From Bacteroides sp. OM05-12 (GTDB taxonomy: Bacteria; Bacteroidota; Bacteroidia; Bacteroidales; Bacteroidaceae): DNA of 64,000 nt. This document shows positions 17,732-27,180 of this stretch, in pieces (the first letter of the stretch is position 1; each line of letters begins with the position of its first letter). The position numbers and the translations under genes were made by a program. The stretch covers positions 1 to 64,000 of the forward strand of contig NZ_QSUN01000013.1 in NCBI RefSeq assembly GCF_003438995.1, in the 5' to 3' direction. The notes under the pieces were generated by a model, which saw nothing but the letters and a program-made list of their open reading frames with translations, ran no database searches and was not told where the DNA came from.

Positions 17732-19645
17732 ATGAAAAAGAAATTTAATATAATCTATTTGTTACTTGTATTGGTCATGTTCGGGGCTTGTATGGACGAG
17801 GATCCTGAATATACAACCAATAGTAAAGTAGTGTATAGTAGTGAGCAATCTGCCCAGATGGCACTGAATGGAATTTACGGTTTGATGGCTGTGCAAGGTT
17901 CTTTCGCACAGTTGTTGCCGGAAATAAATACGGAAGCATCCGGACTTTGCTGGACTTCCTTCGTTACTTCCGATAACCGTTGTCAATATACGAATGGTTT
18001 GATACCTACGGATAATGAATTTAATAATTTGGTATGGGGAGCATTGTATCAGGCTATTGCTAACTGTAATATTTTCATTAATGCATGTAATAGTAGTGAA
18101 AGTGCGAGTTGGGCAACGAAAGCTAATATGGTAGCGCAAGCTAAGTTCATGCGTGCTGTTTGTTATTATAGCTTGTATACTTTTTATGGTGGCGTACCTT
18201 TGCGGTTAGAACCATCCAATCGTGATAAAGTGGCAATGCCGCGTGGAACCCGTCAGCAAGTATTGGATCAAATCATAAAAGATTGGACAGAGGCTATTAG
18301 TGATTTGGATGAGACTTCTTCATTATCCAGTTCTGCACCTACTGCACCTAATAAATATTCCGCTTATGCTTATCTGACAAAACTTTATTGGTTGATGGGA
18401 TGTAATGCATGGGCTGCCGAACAGGGAGATACTTGGGCTGCTGGTCAGTTAAAGATAGAATGGCCTGAAATGCAAAGTAGTGAGAGCTATTTCAAGAAAG
18501 CGAAAGAATATGGGGATTTAGTTTTAACGAAAAGCAGCTTTGATTTGGAACCGGATTTTAATACATTATTTAATGGTCAGCGTCTGGGCTTCTCTAAAGA
18601 ATTTGTTTTTGTAATCGATGCAACCAAAAATACAACTGAAAATGTAGGTTATAACTCTTTGCACTGGACATTTTCTCCACAGAACTGTTCACAAGGTGAG
18701 ACATGGGGACGTTCACAGCCTAATAAATCGTTCTATAACTGGGCTCATGGAACTTATCAGGATGATCCGCGTCTGAAAGTAACATTCTGTTCAAAATGGG
18801 TGAAATATGTGAATAAACAACCATCGGATGAAATTCAGGTTGCGTATCCATATGTATCGAAAACACGTAAAGATACAGTTGGTTGGGAATATTCTGTAAT
18901 TTATGAAGGTTTACCTCCTGTTTTAGTTCCTATAGAAGAAACTGTAACGGAAATTGTTGATTCGATAGATTTTTCTGATTTTGCTAAGTATGCAGATGTA
19001 ACTAATCCGAAGCCGAGTGAATTGGATTCATTAGTGAGAGATGCTTATTGTAGAACAAAAGGTCCGTCTGACTGGAATATTAATGACTGGCCATATTTTG
19101 GTAAGTATATGACGAATGATTGTTCCGGACGTTATGCAAATAATAATCTGTACGTTTATCGTTTTGCGGATTTCTTGTTGCTGATGGCCGATGTGGAAAA
19201 TGAATTGAACAATACGGGTACGGCAATCGGATTGGTAAACAGGGTATTGCAACGCGCACGTAATTCCTCAAAGCCGGCTTCCGTATATCCAAAGGATTTG
19301 CAAGGTACAATGGGTAAAGATGATGTCCGTAAGTACATTTTCCATGAACGTCTTTTTGAATTGGCTGCGGAATTTGACGGATTTATAGATACTCGTCGTC
19401 GTGGTATTGAATGGCGTAAGAATGAAGTTTTAATGCGTAATAATAATGATAGCATAACTTCTGCATGTTATCATTACGGACTTGAAAATAATTATTCAGC
19501 TCAGTGGAGAGAGTATTGGTATCCGAATGATGGAGCAGAGGACTGGGATGGTTATTTGATTCGTAATCAGTTGATTCCTATTCCTAGAATGGAAATGAGT
19601 TCAAATGACATGATATCATTGAAAGACCAGAACCCGGGGTATTAG
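17732..19645 (+). CDS. SusD-like surface glycan-binding lipoprotein (PUL 1)
   Basis: About 637 residues from the ATG at 17732; a TTG nine bases upstream is in frame but unlikely to be used. The lipoprotein signal peptide has its lipobox cysteine in LVMFGACMDE. The SusD fold shows in the N-terminal TPR region (AQMALNGIYGLM, AQAKFMRAVCYYSLYTFYGGVPLRLEP) and the C-terminal part (ERLFELAAEFDGFIDTRRRGIEWR, NQLIPIPRMEMSSNDMISLKDQNPGY). The C-terminal NPGY is typical of SusD. It caps the SusC barrel and captures glycan at the cell surface. At ~637 residues it is longer than many SusD proteins. Confidence 0.96.
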   Translation: MKKKFNIIYLLLVLVMFGACMDEDPEYTTNSKVVYSSEQSAQMALNGIYGLMAVQGSFAQLLPEINTEASGLCWTSFVTSDNRCQYTNGLIPTDNEFNNLVWGALYQAIANCNIFINACNSSESASWATKANMVAQAKFMRAVCYYSLYTFYGGVPLRLEPSNRDKVAMPRGTRQQVLDQIIKDWTEAISDLDETSSLSSSAPTAPNKYSAYAYLTKLYWLMGCNAWAAEQGDTWAAGQLKIEWPEMQSSESYFKKAKEYGDLVLTKSSFDLEPDFNTLFNGQRLGFSKEFVFVIDATKNTTENVGYNSLHWTFSPQNCSQGETWGRSQPNKSFYNWAHGTYQDDPRLKVTFCSKWVKYVNKQPSDEIQVAYPYVSKTRKDTVGWEYSVIYEGLPPVLVPIEETVTEIVDSIDFSDFAKYADVTNPKPSELDSLVRDAYCRTKGPSDWNINDWPYFGKYMTNDCSGRYANNNLYVYRFADFLLLMADVENELNNTGTAIGLVNRVLQRARNSSKPASVYPKDLQGTMGKDDVRKYIFHERLFELAAEFDGFIDTRRRGIEWRKNEVLMRNNNDSITSACYHYGLENNYSAQWREYWYPNDGAEDWDGYLIRNQLIPIPRMEMSSNDMISLKDQNPGY

Positions 19646-19665
19646 TTTTTGAGGTAGTTAGAAAA

Positions 19666-19688
19666 GGGAGGGCGTTTTGCGCCCTTCC
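19666..19688 (+). terminator. Hairpin between susD and the GH20 gene
   Basis: A 9-bp GC-rich stem (gggagggcg with cgcccttcc, one G-T pair) around a five-base loop, 21 bp after the SusD stop codon. The following sequence (actttctat) is not a clean U-tract, so it may stabilise the upstream message or attenuate weakly instead of stopping transcription. Confidence 0.45.
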
Positions 19689-19738
19689 ACTTTCTATAAA
19701 TTATAGGTAAAAGATTTATGAACCTTCTTTATAATATT

Positions 19739-22060
19739 ATGAAACAGCATATTTTTATATTTCTCATTTTAATTACTGTATTTACAAGTTGTAAAGTTGC
19801 CGTTACAAGAGATTTGGATGCACAAATTGTTCCGGAACCGGAAAAGATGGTATTGGACAAAGGCGAATTTGTTTTTTCTTCTAAAACGACTATTGCAGTA
19901 GATAATAGTGCTCAACAATCAGATGTTGCTTCTCAATTGGCCGGATTATTTGAACAATCGGCAGGATTCGTTCCTAAATTTGTGGATGATGTTTCTCAAG
20001 CAGATGTGGCATTTGTAACAGATTCTACTTTGAAGGAAGAAGCCTATCGATTAATCGTCTCTGCAGATAAGGTACGGATTGAATCTTCTGACTCCAAAGG
20101 GGCTTATTACGGCGTACAAACTTTACGCCAATTACTTCCTGCAGAATTAGAGAGTCCTACTGTTACTAAAAATGTATGTTGGAATGTTCCGGTATTGACG
20201 ATTGAAGATAGTCCTCGTTTTGAATATAGAGGATTGATGTTGGATGTTTCCCGTTTCTTTATGCCGAAGGAGACTGTTTTGAAGATTATAAATGCTGCGG
20301 CTATGTTGAAAATAAACAAGCTTCATTTTCATTTGGTCGATGATCAGGGATGGCGTTTGGAAATAAAGAAATATCCTAAACTTACGGAAGTCGGTGCATG
20401 GAGAGTATATCGGGAAGGTCCATTTTCTTTAAAGAAAAATCCTACAGCTCCGGGGGAGGAAACTCCTGTGGGAGGATATTATACTCAGGCGGATATTAAA
20501 GAAATTGTTTCATTTGCAGCAGAAAGGCAAATAGAGGTGATACCGGAAATAGAGATGCCGGCACATTCCAATTCTGCATTGGCTGCTTATCCTCAATATG
20601 CATGCCCGGTGATAGATCATTATATTTCTGTATTACCGGGAATGGGAGGCCGTAATTCAAATGTCGTTTATTGTGCAGGAAACGATAGTGTATATGCTTT
20701 TTTGCAGGATGTATTGGATGAGGTTTTAGAATTATTTCCTTCTGAATATATCCATTTGGGAGGTGATGAGGCTAATAAGGAGGCATGGGAGAAATGTCCT
20801 AAATGTCGTGCACGTATGCGTAAAGAAGGTATTACTAATGTAGAAGACCTGCAAGGTTATTTTATGGATCGTATGACGAAATATGTGCAGAGCAAAGGGC
20901 GTACGGTAATCGGTTGGGATGAATGGACAAATAGTAAAGTTCCTGAAGGAGCTGTAATATTCGGCTGGCAAGGTCTAGGAACAGCTGGTTATAAGGCTGC
21001 ACAACAAGGACATAAGTTTGTAATGACTCCTTCACAGATTCTTTATTTGGATTATTATCAAGGACCGCAATGGTTTGAACCTCGTACTTATTTCGGTAAT
21101 AATACAATGAAGAAAATTTATGATTATGAACCCGTACAAGCTGATTGGGAAGCTAAAGCTGCTGAAAATCTATTAGGAGTACAGGCTTCTATGTGGACCG
21201 AATTTATAGAAAGTCCGGAACATGTGGAGTATATGGTCTTCCCACGTGTAGCGGCATTGGCTGATATTGCCTGGGCACAGAAAGGGACAAAAAACTGGGC
21301 AGGTTTTTTAAAACGTTTGGATAAACTGACAAAACGTTGGGAATATATGGGAATCGGTTATTCTAAATCAATGTATAATCTAGATCATGTCGTGAAACCG
21401 GAGAATGATGAATTGAAAGTCATCTTGTCATGTACGCGTCCTGATGTGGATATTAGATATACGTTGGATGGAACGAGTCCTACTTTCGCTTCTACATTAT
21501 ATACCGATACTTTGGTCGTTACGAAAAATATAGTTGTTAAAGCTGCAACATTTGTAGGGGAAGAGAGTAAAGGGGAAGTGTTAACATTAGATTTGAAGTG
21601 GAATAAGGCTACAGGAAAAGCGGTGATTGGTAATACAAATCCGAATGTATTCTTATTAACGAATGGAGTAAGGGGAACTGATAAGCATACTGACTTTGAA
21701 TGGTGTGGCTGGTACGATCAAAATGTATCTTTTACGTTGGATTTAGGTGAGGAAGATACTTTTGATAAAGTAACATTAGGTCATGTGGTTAATTATGGTA
21801 TGGGAGTACACTACCCAAAATCTATTGTACTTTCGGTATCGGATGATAATAAACAATTCAAGAAGATTGGAACTTTGAGTTTTACAGAAAAAGAGATATT
21901 CCGGGATGGTATCTATATGGATGAGTTTAAGTTTGATGATTTATCCTCTAAAGGTCGTTATTTAAAATTCGATATTGCAAGTCCGGGTGAAACCCCATCT
22001 TTCCATCATAGGGCAGGTCAAGGCGTTTGGCTTTATTTTGATGAGATAGGAGTCTATTGA
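19739..22060 (+). CDS. GH20 beta-N-acetylhexosaminidase lipoprotein (PUL 1)
   Basis: 773 residues from the ATG at 19739 (an in-frame ATG lies at 19718). The lipoprotein signal ends at ITVFTSCK. An N-terminal GH20b domain (about 30-150) precedes the catalytic barrel (about 160-500), with the D343-E344 catalytic pair in HLGGDEANKEAW. A chitobiase-type C-terminal beta domain follows (IRYTLDGTSPTF...), then an F5/8-type (discoidin) carbohydrate-binding module (about 640-773). GH20 removes terminal beta-GlcNAc or beta-GalNAc from non-reducing ends by substrate-assisted catalysis. It is the last gene of PUL 1, and together with two GH18 proteins it indicates processing of a GlcNAc-containing glycan. 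A strong bidirectional terminator follows. Confidence 0.95.
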   Translation: MKQHIFIFLILITVFTSCKVAVTRDLDAQIVPEPEKMVLDKGEFVFSSKTTIAVDNSAQQSDVASQLAGLFEQSAGFVPKFVDDVSQADVAFVTDSTLKEEAYRLIVSADKVRIESSDSKGAYYGVQTLRQLLPAELESPTVTKNVCWNVPVLTIEDSPRFEYRGLMLDVSRFFMPKETVLKIINAAAMLKINKLHFHLVDDQGWRLEIKKYPKLTEVGAWRVYREGPFSLKKNPTAPGEETPVGGYYTQADIKEIVSFAAERQIEVIPEIEMPAHSNSALAAYPQYACPVIDHYISVLPGMGGRNSNVVYCAGNDSVYAFLQDVLDEVLELFPSEYIHLGGDEANKEAWEKCPKCRARMRKEGITNVEDLQGYFMDRMTKYVQSKGRTVIGWDEWTNSKVPEGAVIFGWQGLGTAGYKAAQQGHKFVMTPSQILYLDYYQGPQWFEPRTYFGNNTMKKIYDYEPVQADWEAKAAENLLGVQASMWTEFIESPEHVEYMVFPRVAALADIAWAQKGTKNWAGFLKRLDKLTKRWEYMGIGYSKSMYNLDHVVKPENDELKVILSCTRPDVDIRYTLDGTSPTFASTLYTDTLVVTKNIVVKAATFVGEESKGEVLTLDLKWNKATGKAVIGNTNPNVFLLTNGVRGTDKHTDFEWCGWYDQNVSFTLDLGEEDTFDKVTLGHVVNYGMGVHYPKSIVLSVSDDNKQFKKIGTLSFTEKEIFRDGIYMDEFKFDDLSSKGRYLKFDIASPGETPSFHHRAGQGVWLYFDEIGVY

Positions 22061-22071
22061 GCTGATAAATG

Positions 22072-22109
22072 AAAAAGCCTTGCAATGATTATTATTGCAA
22101 GGCTTTTTT
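22072..22109. terminator. Bidirectional terminator between GH20 and the histone-H1-like gene
   Basis: A 15-bp perfect stem (aaaaagccttgcaat with attgcaaggcttttt) with a short loop and T-runs on both strands. It sits between two convergent genes. Confidence 0.92.
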
Positions 22110-22128
22110 GTAACATTGGGTAAATCTA

Positions 22129-22305
22129 TTATTTTTTAGATTCTTCCAAAGATGCTTTTCTGAATTCTTTTAGCATTTTTTCTAGTTCCAAAGAGCTCTT
22201 GCGTGCACGAGTACCGGCAGCTTTGTTACCTTTTTCCATCTGTGCTGTTGCATCTTCAGTAAATGCAGTGAATTCAGCCTGAATTTTTTCTACTAATTCT
22301 TTCAT
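22129..22305 (-). CDS. Histone H1-like (Hc1-type) small basic protein
   Basis: A 58-residue, lysine-rich, helical protein (start MKELVEKIQAEF). It contains the GNKAAGTRARKSSLELEK and EFRKAS segments found in the small histone-H1/Hc1-like proteins common in Bacteroidota. They are thought to bind DNA and condense the nucleoid. An in-frame ATG nine codons upstream is less likely because homologues start at MKEL. A TATATTTG -7 box (22368-22375) lies 63 bp upstream. No operon partner is seen. Confidence 0.85.
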   Translation of the reverse strand: MKELVEKIQAEFTAFTEDATAQMEKGNKAAGTRARKSSLELEKMLKEFRKASLEESKK

Positions 22306-22367
22306 TTTATTCGGAATAATTTGATTAAACAATCTGGTTGCCTGAAAGCACCCAACTAATTTGTCTG

Positions 22368-22375
22368 CAAATATA
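22368..22375 (-). promoter_or_regulatory. -7 element (TATATTTG) of the histone-H1-like gene
   Basis: A minus-strand TAnnTTTG match 63 bp before the start at 22305. It lies downstream of the ABC-transporter operon stop (22477), so the small gene probably has its own transcript. Confidence 0.45.
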
Positions 22376-22476
22376 ATTGATTATGAATATCTGAAAAGGA
22401 TTTTACCGGAATTATTTTTCAAAAATAGGATTTTCTCTTTATTTACTCGATATTTAAACGATTTTTGTACAAACAG

Positions 22477-23211
22477 TCAATTAATTTGCACTAATTCTTT
22501 CACAAAAGCAGTGGCCGGGGAAAGAGTGATCTCTTCAGGTGTACCGTCTTGTTCAACCTTTCCTTTGTTCATAACCAGAATACGTGTCCCCAGTTTTAAT
22601 GCTTCTTTTATATCATGGGTTATAAACACGATGGTGACTCCGAGCGTTTGGTGGATACGTGCTATTTCATTCTGCAACATTTTGCGTGTGATCTCATCAA
22701 CAGCTCCGAAAGGCTCGTCCATCAATAGAATTTCGGGGTTGGCGGCAAGCGCACGCGCGATGCCGATTCTTTGACGCTGACCGCCGGATAACTCTGCGGG
22801 ATAACGTTCCAACATTTCACGTTCCAAACCCACTACTTCGATAAGACGCTCCACAGCTCTGGCGGTACGCTTTTTGTCACGGCGGTTTAATAATTCGGGT
22901 ACATAGGCGATGTTTTTGCGCACATTCATGTGAGGGAACAGCCCAATACCTTGTATGACATAACCAATATTGCGACGCAGGAGAGTCTGATTCTCCCTGG
23001 CAATATCTTTACCGTCTACGTAGATAGTGCCTAGAGTAGGGGTTAGCAGACCGTTTATCATTTTCAGCATCGTGGTTTTTCCGCTACCGGAACTTCCGAT
23101 AACCGTTACGAATTCACCTTTATTAATAGATAAATTGAAATCGGCGAGGACTAGGTTTTCTCCGTATGATTTTGATACGTGGTCAAAACGGATGATTGCA
23201 TCGGTTCTCAT
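22477..23211 (-). CDS. Osmoprotectant-type ABC transporter ATP-binding protein (OpuCA-like)
   Basis: A 244-residue ABC ATPase. Walker A is G39-T46 (GSSGSGKT), the signature is LSGGQRQRIGIARAL, Walker B is EILLMDEPFGAVDE, and the H-loop is VFITHD. The sequence is closest in type to glycine-betaine/carnitine/choline (OpuC/OsmV) ATPases, but it lacks the C-terminal CBS pair that many of them use to sense ionic strength. It overlaps the preceding binding-protein gene by 4 bp (ATGA), so it is translationally coupled as the last gene of the porin-permease-binding protein-ATPase operon. Confidence 0.93.
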   Translation of the reverse strand: MRTDAIIRFDHVSKSYGENLVLADFNLSINKGEFVTVIGSSGSGKTTMLKMINGLLTPTLGTIYVDGKDIARENQTLLRRNIGYVIQGIGLFPHMNVRKNIAYVPELLNRRDKKRTARAVERLIEVVGLEREMLERYPAELSGGQRQRIGIARALAANPEILLMDEPFGAVDEITRKMLQNEIARIHQTLGVTIVFITHDIKEALKLGTRILVMNKGKVEQDGTPEEITLSPATAFVKELVQIN

Positions 23212-24107
23212 TTTTGCACCTCCTCTTTATGTAATAAACCTTTCTTTTGCAAGAAATCATGAGCCACTTCTTTCTCCGGGCGTCCCTTTACATCTACCTG
23301 ATAATTCAGTTCGGACATTTCCTGATCGGTCAGGAGGCCTTGCATCAGCTCTAACGCCTCTTTCAATCCCGGATGGGTTTTAAGTGCATCTTCCCGTACA
23401 ACTGTTGCACAGTAATAAGTAGGAAAGTAGAATTTATCATCTTCTAGTGTTACCAATCCTGCGCCACTTAACTGTCCGTCGGTGGTGAATACATTCATAA
23501 TATCTATTTTCCCTGATTTGATGGCTTCATATTTCAATCCTATATCCATATCCTTGTTACCCTTAAACTTCAGGTTGTAATATTTGCATAAGTCGTAATA
23601 TCCTTTGGGTATCTCGAAGAAATCGTATTCCGCTCCGAGTGTGAACTTTTCCGGATACTGTGCCAGGTCGGAAAACTTCTTTAAGTGGTACTTTTGAGCA
23701 TTTTCTTTGCTTACGGCAAGACTGTATGCATTGTTGAATCCGTATGGAGCTATCCATTCCAAGCCATATTTGTCATGGTATTCCTTTTTAAGCTCTTTAT
23801 ATAACTGTTCCGGAGCAGGAAAGGAGTCTTTTTTCAAAACTACCAGCCAACCGGTGCCTGTATATTCGGGATATAGGTCGAATTCACCTTTTAGCAGAGC
23901 AGGGTGGATATTGCTTGTTCCGCCACCGATACCTTTGGTTATCTCTACATTATAATTCGTATTTTCTTCTATCAGTTGTGCCAGCATTTCACCGAGAATG
24001 AACTGTTCCGTCATCGGTTTGGTAGCAATACGAATCGTGTCTTTTTTCTCACCGCAGGCAACGAAGATTAGCGATGCGATGAATAGTAGTGTTATTTTTA
24101 TTTTCAT
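23208..24107 (-). CDS. Osmoprotectant ABC transporter substrate-binding lipoprotein (OpuCC/OsmX-like)
   Basis: 299 residues with a lipoprotein signal (FIASLIFVACGEKK). It has the OpuAC-type fold motifs KPMTEQFILGEMLAQLIEE, GGGTSNIHPALLKGEFDLYPEYTGTGW and DIMNVFTTDGQLSGAGLVTLEDDK. This family binds quaternary ammonium compounds such as glycine betaine, carnitine or choline in an aromatic cage; the conserved Y and W in PEYTGTGW fit that. The exact ligand is not readable from the sequence. It lies 2 bp after the permease gene and overlaps the ATPase gene. Confidence 0.92.
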   Translation of the reverse strand: MKIKITLLFIASLIFVACGEKKDTIRIATKPMTEQFILGEMLAQLIEENTNYNVEITKGIGGGTSNIHPALLKGEFDLYPEYTGTGWLVVLKKDSFPAPEQLYKELKKEYHDKYGLEWIAPYGFNNAYSLAVSKENAQKYHLKKFSDLAQYPEKFTLGAEYDFFEIPKGYYDLCKYYNLKFKGNKDMDIGLKYEAIKSGKIDIMNVFTTDGQLSGAGLVTLEDDKFYFPTYYCATVVREDALKTHPGLKEALELMQGLLTDQEMSELNYQVDVKGRPEKEVAHDFLQKKGLLHKEEVQK

Positions 24108-24109
24108 AA

Positions 24110-24751
24110 CTATAATAATTTACGTTTCTTTTTAATGTGTCTTTCATATCTTCCCACTCCGAAGTCGGCTAATAAGGCAAGAAGTGCAATTAATAGACTT
24201 CCGGCAACGGTCATTGCACTATTGTTGGTCGTGATACCCCGGTAGATAGCTACTCCCAACCCTCCTGCACCGATAAATGCGGCAATTCCGGCGAGTGCGA
24301 TTGTCATGACCATCATGTTGCGTATGCCGGACAGTATCACCGGAAAGGCTAGCGGAAGTTTTATTTTCCATAATATTTGGAAAGGCGTACTTCCCATTCC
24401 CCGTGCTGCTTCTATTATTTCTTTGTCGATGCCTGTAATTCCTGTGTAGGTGTTGCGCACCATCGGAAGCAGTGCATAGACAGTCAGGGCTATGATGGCA
24501 GTGGTATTGCCGATACCTGTTGCCGGAATCAGAAAACCGAATAGAGCTATGGAGGGGATTGTATAGACAAAATTTGTCAGTCCCAATACTACTGATGCCG
24601 ATTTACGGTATTGGCTTATCATTACTCCAAGAGCTAACCCGATGATGATGGCTCCTGCAATGGACGTGACCGATATTTGGATATGTTCCCATGTCAAGCT
24701 AAGGAAGAACTGCCACCGGTCTGCATATATTTTAAATAATTCTTTTATCAT
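24110..24751 (-). CDS. Osmoprotectant ABC transporter permease (OpuCB-like)
   Basis: 213 residues with about five to six membrane helices. The binding-protein-dependent permease EAA loop is visible as EAARGMGSTPFQILWKIKLPLAFPVI (about residues 110-135), which docks on the ATPase. The N-terminal WEHIQISVTSIAGAIIIGLALGV and GLTNFVYTIPSIALFGFLIP segments are typical of betaine/choline permeases. With a single permease gene, the transporter would be a homodimeric channel. It is the second gene of the operon, 2 bp after the porin gene and 2 bp before the binding protein. Confidence 0.94.
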   Translation of the reverse strand: MIKELFKIYADRWQFFLSLTWEHIQISVTSIAGAIIIGLALGVMISQYRKSASVVLGLTNFVYTIPSIALFGFLIPATGIGNTTAIIALTVYALLPMVRNTYTGITGIDKEIIEAARGMGSTPFQILWKIKLPLAFPVILSGIRNMMVMTIALAGIAAFIGAGGLGVAIYRGITTNNSAMTVAGSLLIALLALLADFGVGRYERHIKKKRKLL

Positions 24752-24753
24752 GG

Positions 24754-25884
24754 CTAAAAATAATATCCGAAGTTAATGTTCAATCGTGCGTGCCAGGAAT
24801 TGCTTCCGTTGCCGTAGGCAAAGGCTCCCCAGTCCGGTCCCAACCATGCGTGATGTTTCCCCATGGCGTAATCGATATAGGTATAGATCGGTCCGGCAGC
24901 TATCATACATCCTGCCACGTTTTCAAAACTATCCTTTTGCTTTTTATCCCACTTTTGCAACCATCCGAAGTCATTGTAGAACTGAATACTTTTCACCGGT
25001 CCCCAATTCAGCGGGATGGTGTAGGCAACTCCCAATGTGTAGGTGTTGGCTTTTGCCGCTACGGCATAAGGAGCACCGTAAGCTGTCATCATGATTGTGT
25101 CGCGGCTCTCTCCGGCTTTGTTTTTGGGATACATGGCGTAGGTAGATATTTGTGTCTTTACGCTGAACCCTTTCCAAAAAAGTTCATGATGGACGGCAAA
25201 TGCAAAGTGAGTGCCTTTGCCTTTTGTATCGAGGTTATAGAGTTGTCCGAACTCTGCGGATGCGCCTATCTTCTGTCGTACATTGTCACCCCATTTGTAG
25301 AAGAGCTGACCGTTGAACTGGTTGATTTCCTTATTTCTTCCTCCTACATCGTATCCGTAACGGTCGCCGGATGTTTCTGCTTTAGGATCGAACAGCATTT
25401 CATCTGCATTCTTGAAGAATGCGGCGGCAAAGTCCCAGTGATTTCCTTCATAGACATATTTGATACCCATATCCGAATCGTCTTCCAAACCTACATAATA
25501 GTTGATGTTAAACAGGAAGTTATTGGAACCTACGGGCTGTATACCGAAAGGTACCCGTGTCAGCCCCAGTTGCAGTTGGGATTTCTCATTGAATTGATAA
25601 CCGAACCAGCCGTATTTCAGCATCGGACCGCCGAAATCCTTTACATAGAAACGATAGTCGGCATCAAACAGGAATTTCTTATAAGAGCCGTGAAGGTGGA
25701 GTAGGAGGACGTCATATCCGAATGCCCCTCCTGTATGGTCTTCTTTCCAATCGGAATAATTATAGTTGAATCGGAGTGCGCCTCCCAAGGTGAATTGAGG
25801 TAATTCTTTTGTCGGTTGTCCTGCAAATATGCCTTGCATTGTCAATAGTGATAATGCAAACAAAAATATCTTTTTATATTTCAT
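24754..25884 (-). CDS. Outer-membrane porin (phosphate-selective-porin O/P-like barrel)
   Basis: 376 residues with a cleavable signal peptide (MKYKKIFLFALSLLTMQGIFAG). The body is a series of amphipathic beta strands with many aromatic and glycine residues, ending in INFGYYF, the C-terminal aromatic strand of outer-membrane proteins. The motif LQLGLTRVPFGIQPVGSNNF is typical of O/P-like porins of Bacteroidota. It is the first gene of the osmoprotectant ABC operon, only 2 bp before the permease. It is therefore inferred to be the outer-membrane entry pore for the same solute. Confidence 0.85.
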   Translation of the reverse strand: MKYKKIFLFALSLLTMQGIFAGQPTKELPQFTLGGALRFNYNYSDWKEDHTGGAFGYDVLLLHLHGSYKKFLFDADYRFYVKDFGGPMLKYGWFGYQFNEKSQLQLGLTRVPFGIQPVGSNNFLFNINYYVGLEDDSDMGIKYVYEGNHWDFAAAFFKNADEMLFDPKAETSGDRYGYDVGGRNKEINQFNGQLFYKWGDNVRQKIGASAEFGQLYNLDTKGKGTHFAFAVHHELFWKGFSVKTQISTYAMYPKNKAGESRDTIMMTAYGAPYAVAAKANTYTLGVAYTIPLNWGPVKSIQFYNDFGWLQKWDKKQKDSFENVAGCMIAAGPIYTYIDYAMGKHHAWLGPDWGAFAYGNGSNSWHARLNINFGYYF

Positions 25885-26047
25885 AATGAGTCAGTAGTGT
25901 TTGATATGAGTTTATATAGTTTTGTAATCTCTCTTCATTTAACTATAACAAATGAAGGTTAATATGGTTCACTCTTTTTTATTGAACTATTTCAACAGTT
26001 TGTTTGTTTATCTGTCATATTTATAAATAACTTAATAACAGACCAAT

Positions 26048-26950
26048 ATGAATATTTCTTTTATCAACTATCCTGAATGGCAGGATACGGCGGATACGCT
26101 TCATATGCTTTTACAGATTACGGGAAAAATAAAACTGGAACGTTGTGACAAACGTCCTGAATGGGCACATGCCCGTCAATATCTCACCATAGACGGAATG
26201 ACTACAGGTATTATACAGGGAGACCGTTCACCGTTCGAGATTCAGGTAAACTTTCGCAAGCATCATATCGAAGTGCGCAGTGCGGAAGGTAAACTGACGC
26301 TTATTCCTTTGAAAGACGGCATCACGATAGCCGATTATTATCAACAACTGATGGATGCTTTGGCTTATATCGGTTCTCCTTCTAAAATAAATGTACGTTC
26401 ACAGGAGTTTTATGATCAGGTAAGTTTGGATAAGGATACCAAGCATCATTCTTATGATGCAAAAGCGGTTACGATGTTTCAGGATAATTTGCTTTTTGCT
26501 TATGATGTGCTGAATCGCTTCTTGTCTCCTTATCGTGGAAAAGCTGATTTCCCCGCTTATTATTTCGGGACGATGGATTTGTCGTGTATCCTGTATAGTG
26601 GTGAATATGCTCCGATGCCTAAAAAAACGCCTATTTCATATCATGCTTTTGATGAAAGTAATTGTGAGTTTGGCTTTTGGCCGGGTGATGTGCGTGCTCC
26701 CAAACCTTCGTTTTATGTAATGCCATATCCTTTTATTTCCGATATAGAGGGTAATGAAAAGATGCTTCGCCCGGAAAGAGCTGTGTTTATGCCGGAGAAG
26801 AAAGAGTTTTTCCTTACATTGGAAGATGCTTTTTCTTACAAAAATCCGAAAGAGACTATTGTCGACTTTTTCCGTAGCAGTTTTGAAATATTGCAACGCG
26901 TACGTCGTTGGGAAAATATCGATTGGATAACGCAACCGTTGGGATATTAA
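26048..26950 (+). CDS. DUF5996 family protein
   Basis: 300 residues, no signal peptide or membrane helix. The N-terminal YPEWQDTADTLHMLLQITGKIKL is the hallmark of the DUF5996 family. Conserved later features are FPAYYFGTMDLSCILYSGEYAP, a GFWPGDVRAPKPSFYVMPYPF stretch and the C-terminal EDAFSYKNPKETIVDFFRSSFEIL. The family is widespread in bacteria, and no reaction is established that I know of. Nearby genes give no clue: the divergent porin operon on one side, and on the other a convergent regulator behind a repeat element. Confidence 0.85.
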   Translation: MNISFINYPEWQDTADTLHMLLQITGKIKLERCDKRPEWAHARQYLTIDGMTTGIIQGDRSPFEIQVNFRKHHIEVRSAEGKLTLIPLKDGITIADYYQQLMDALAYIGSPSKINVRSQEFYDQVSLDKDTKHHSYDAKAVTMFQDNLLFAYDVLNRFLSPYRGKADFPAYYFGTMDLSCILYSGEYAPMPKKTPISYHAFDESNCEFGFWPGDVRAPKPSFYVMPYPFISDIEGNEKMLRPERAVFMPEKKEFFLTLEDAFSYKNPKETIVDFFRSSFEILQRVRRWENIDWITQPLGY

Positions 26951-27002
26951 CATCTTTCATTAGGGATCGGTTTTGGTGATCGTCGGAGAATTTGGTTTCT
27001 TT

Positions 27003-27118
27003 ATAAGGAAGAAGTTGGATTTTTACTCAGGTGAAACAATATTTCCACAAGGGTGAAACAACTTTTTCATCCGGGTGAAAATATTGTTTCACCCTTGTGG
27101 AAGTATAACTTCTTCTAA
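27003..27118. repeat. Repeat cluster with four ggtgaaa units, one inverted
   Basis: The ggtgaaac motif occurs in direct orientation near 27030 and 27052, as ggtgaaaa near 27074, and inverted (gtttcacc) near 27086. The inner units are flanked by ccacaagg/cccttgtgg, and the outermost parts also pair (gaagaagtt near 27010 with aacttcttc near 27108). The whole would fold into a branched hairpin. It fills the gap between two convergent genes, resembles a dispersed intergenic element, and may act as a terminator for both. Confidence 0.65.
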
Positions 27119-27180
27119 GGCGAATCAGAAGAATAACCCGATAGGATGAATAAACTTCCCTGTCCTTTTGGATTAATAGC

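Noticed and set aside
24790..25704. 304-codon open frame opposite the porin gene
   Set aside because: The minus strand encodes an obvious beta-barrel with signal peptide. The plus frame has no domain and is a shadow.
27030..27095. Possible CRISPR-like spacing of the ggtgaaa units
   Set aside because: The units are unequal in spacing, one is inverted and no spacers or cas genes are present.
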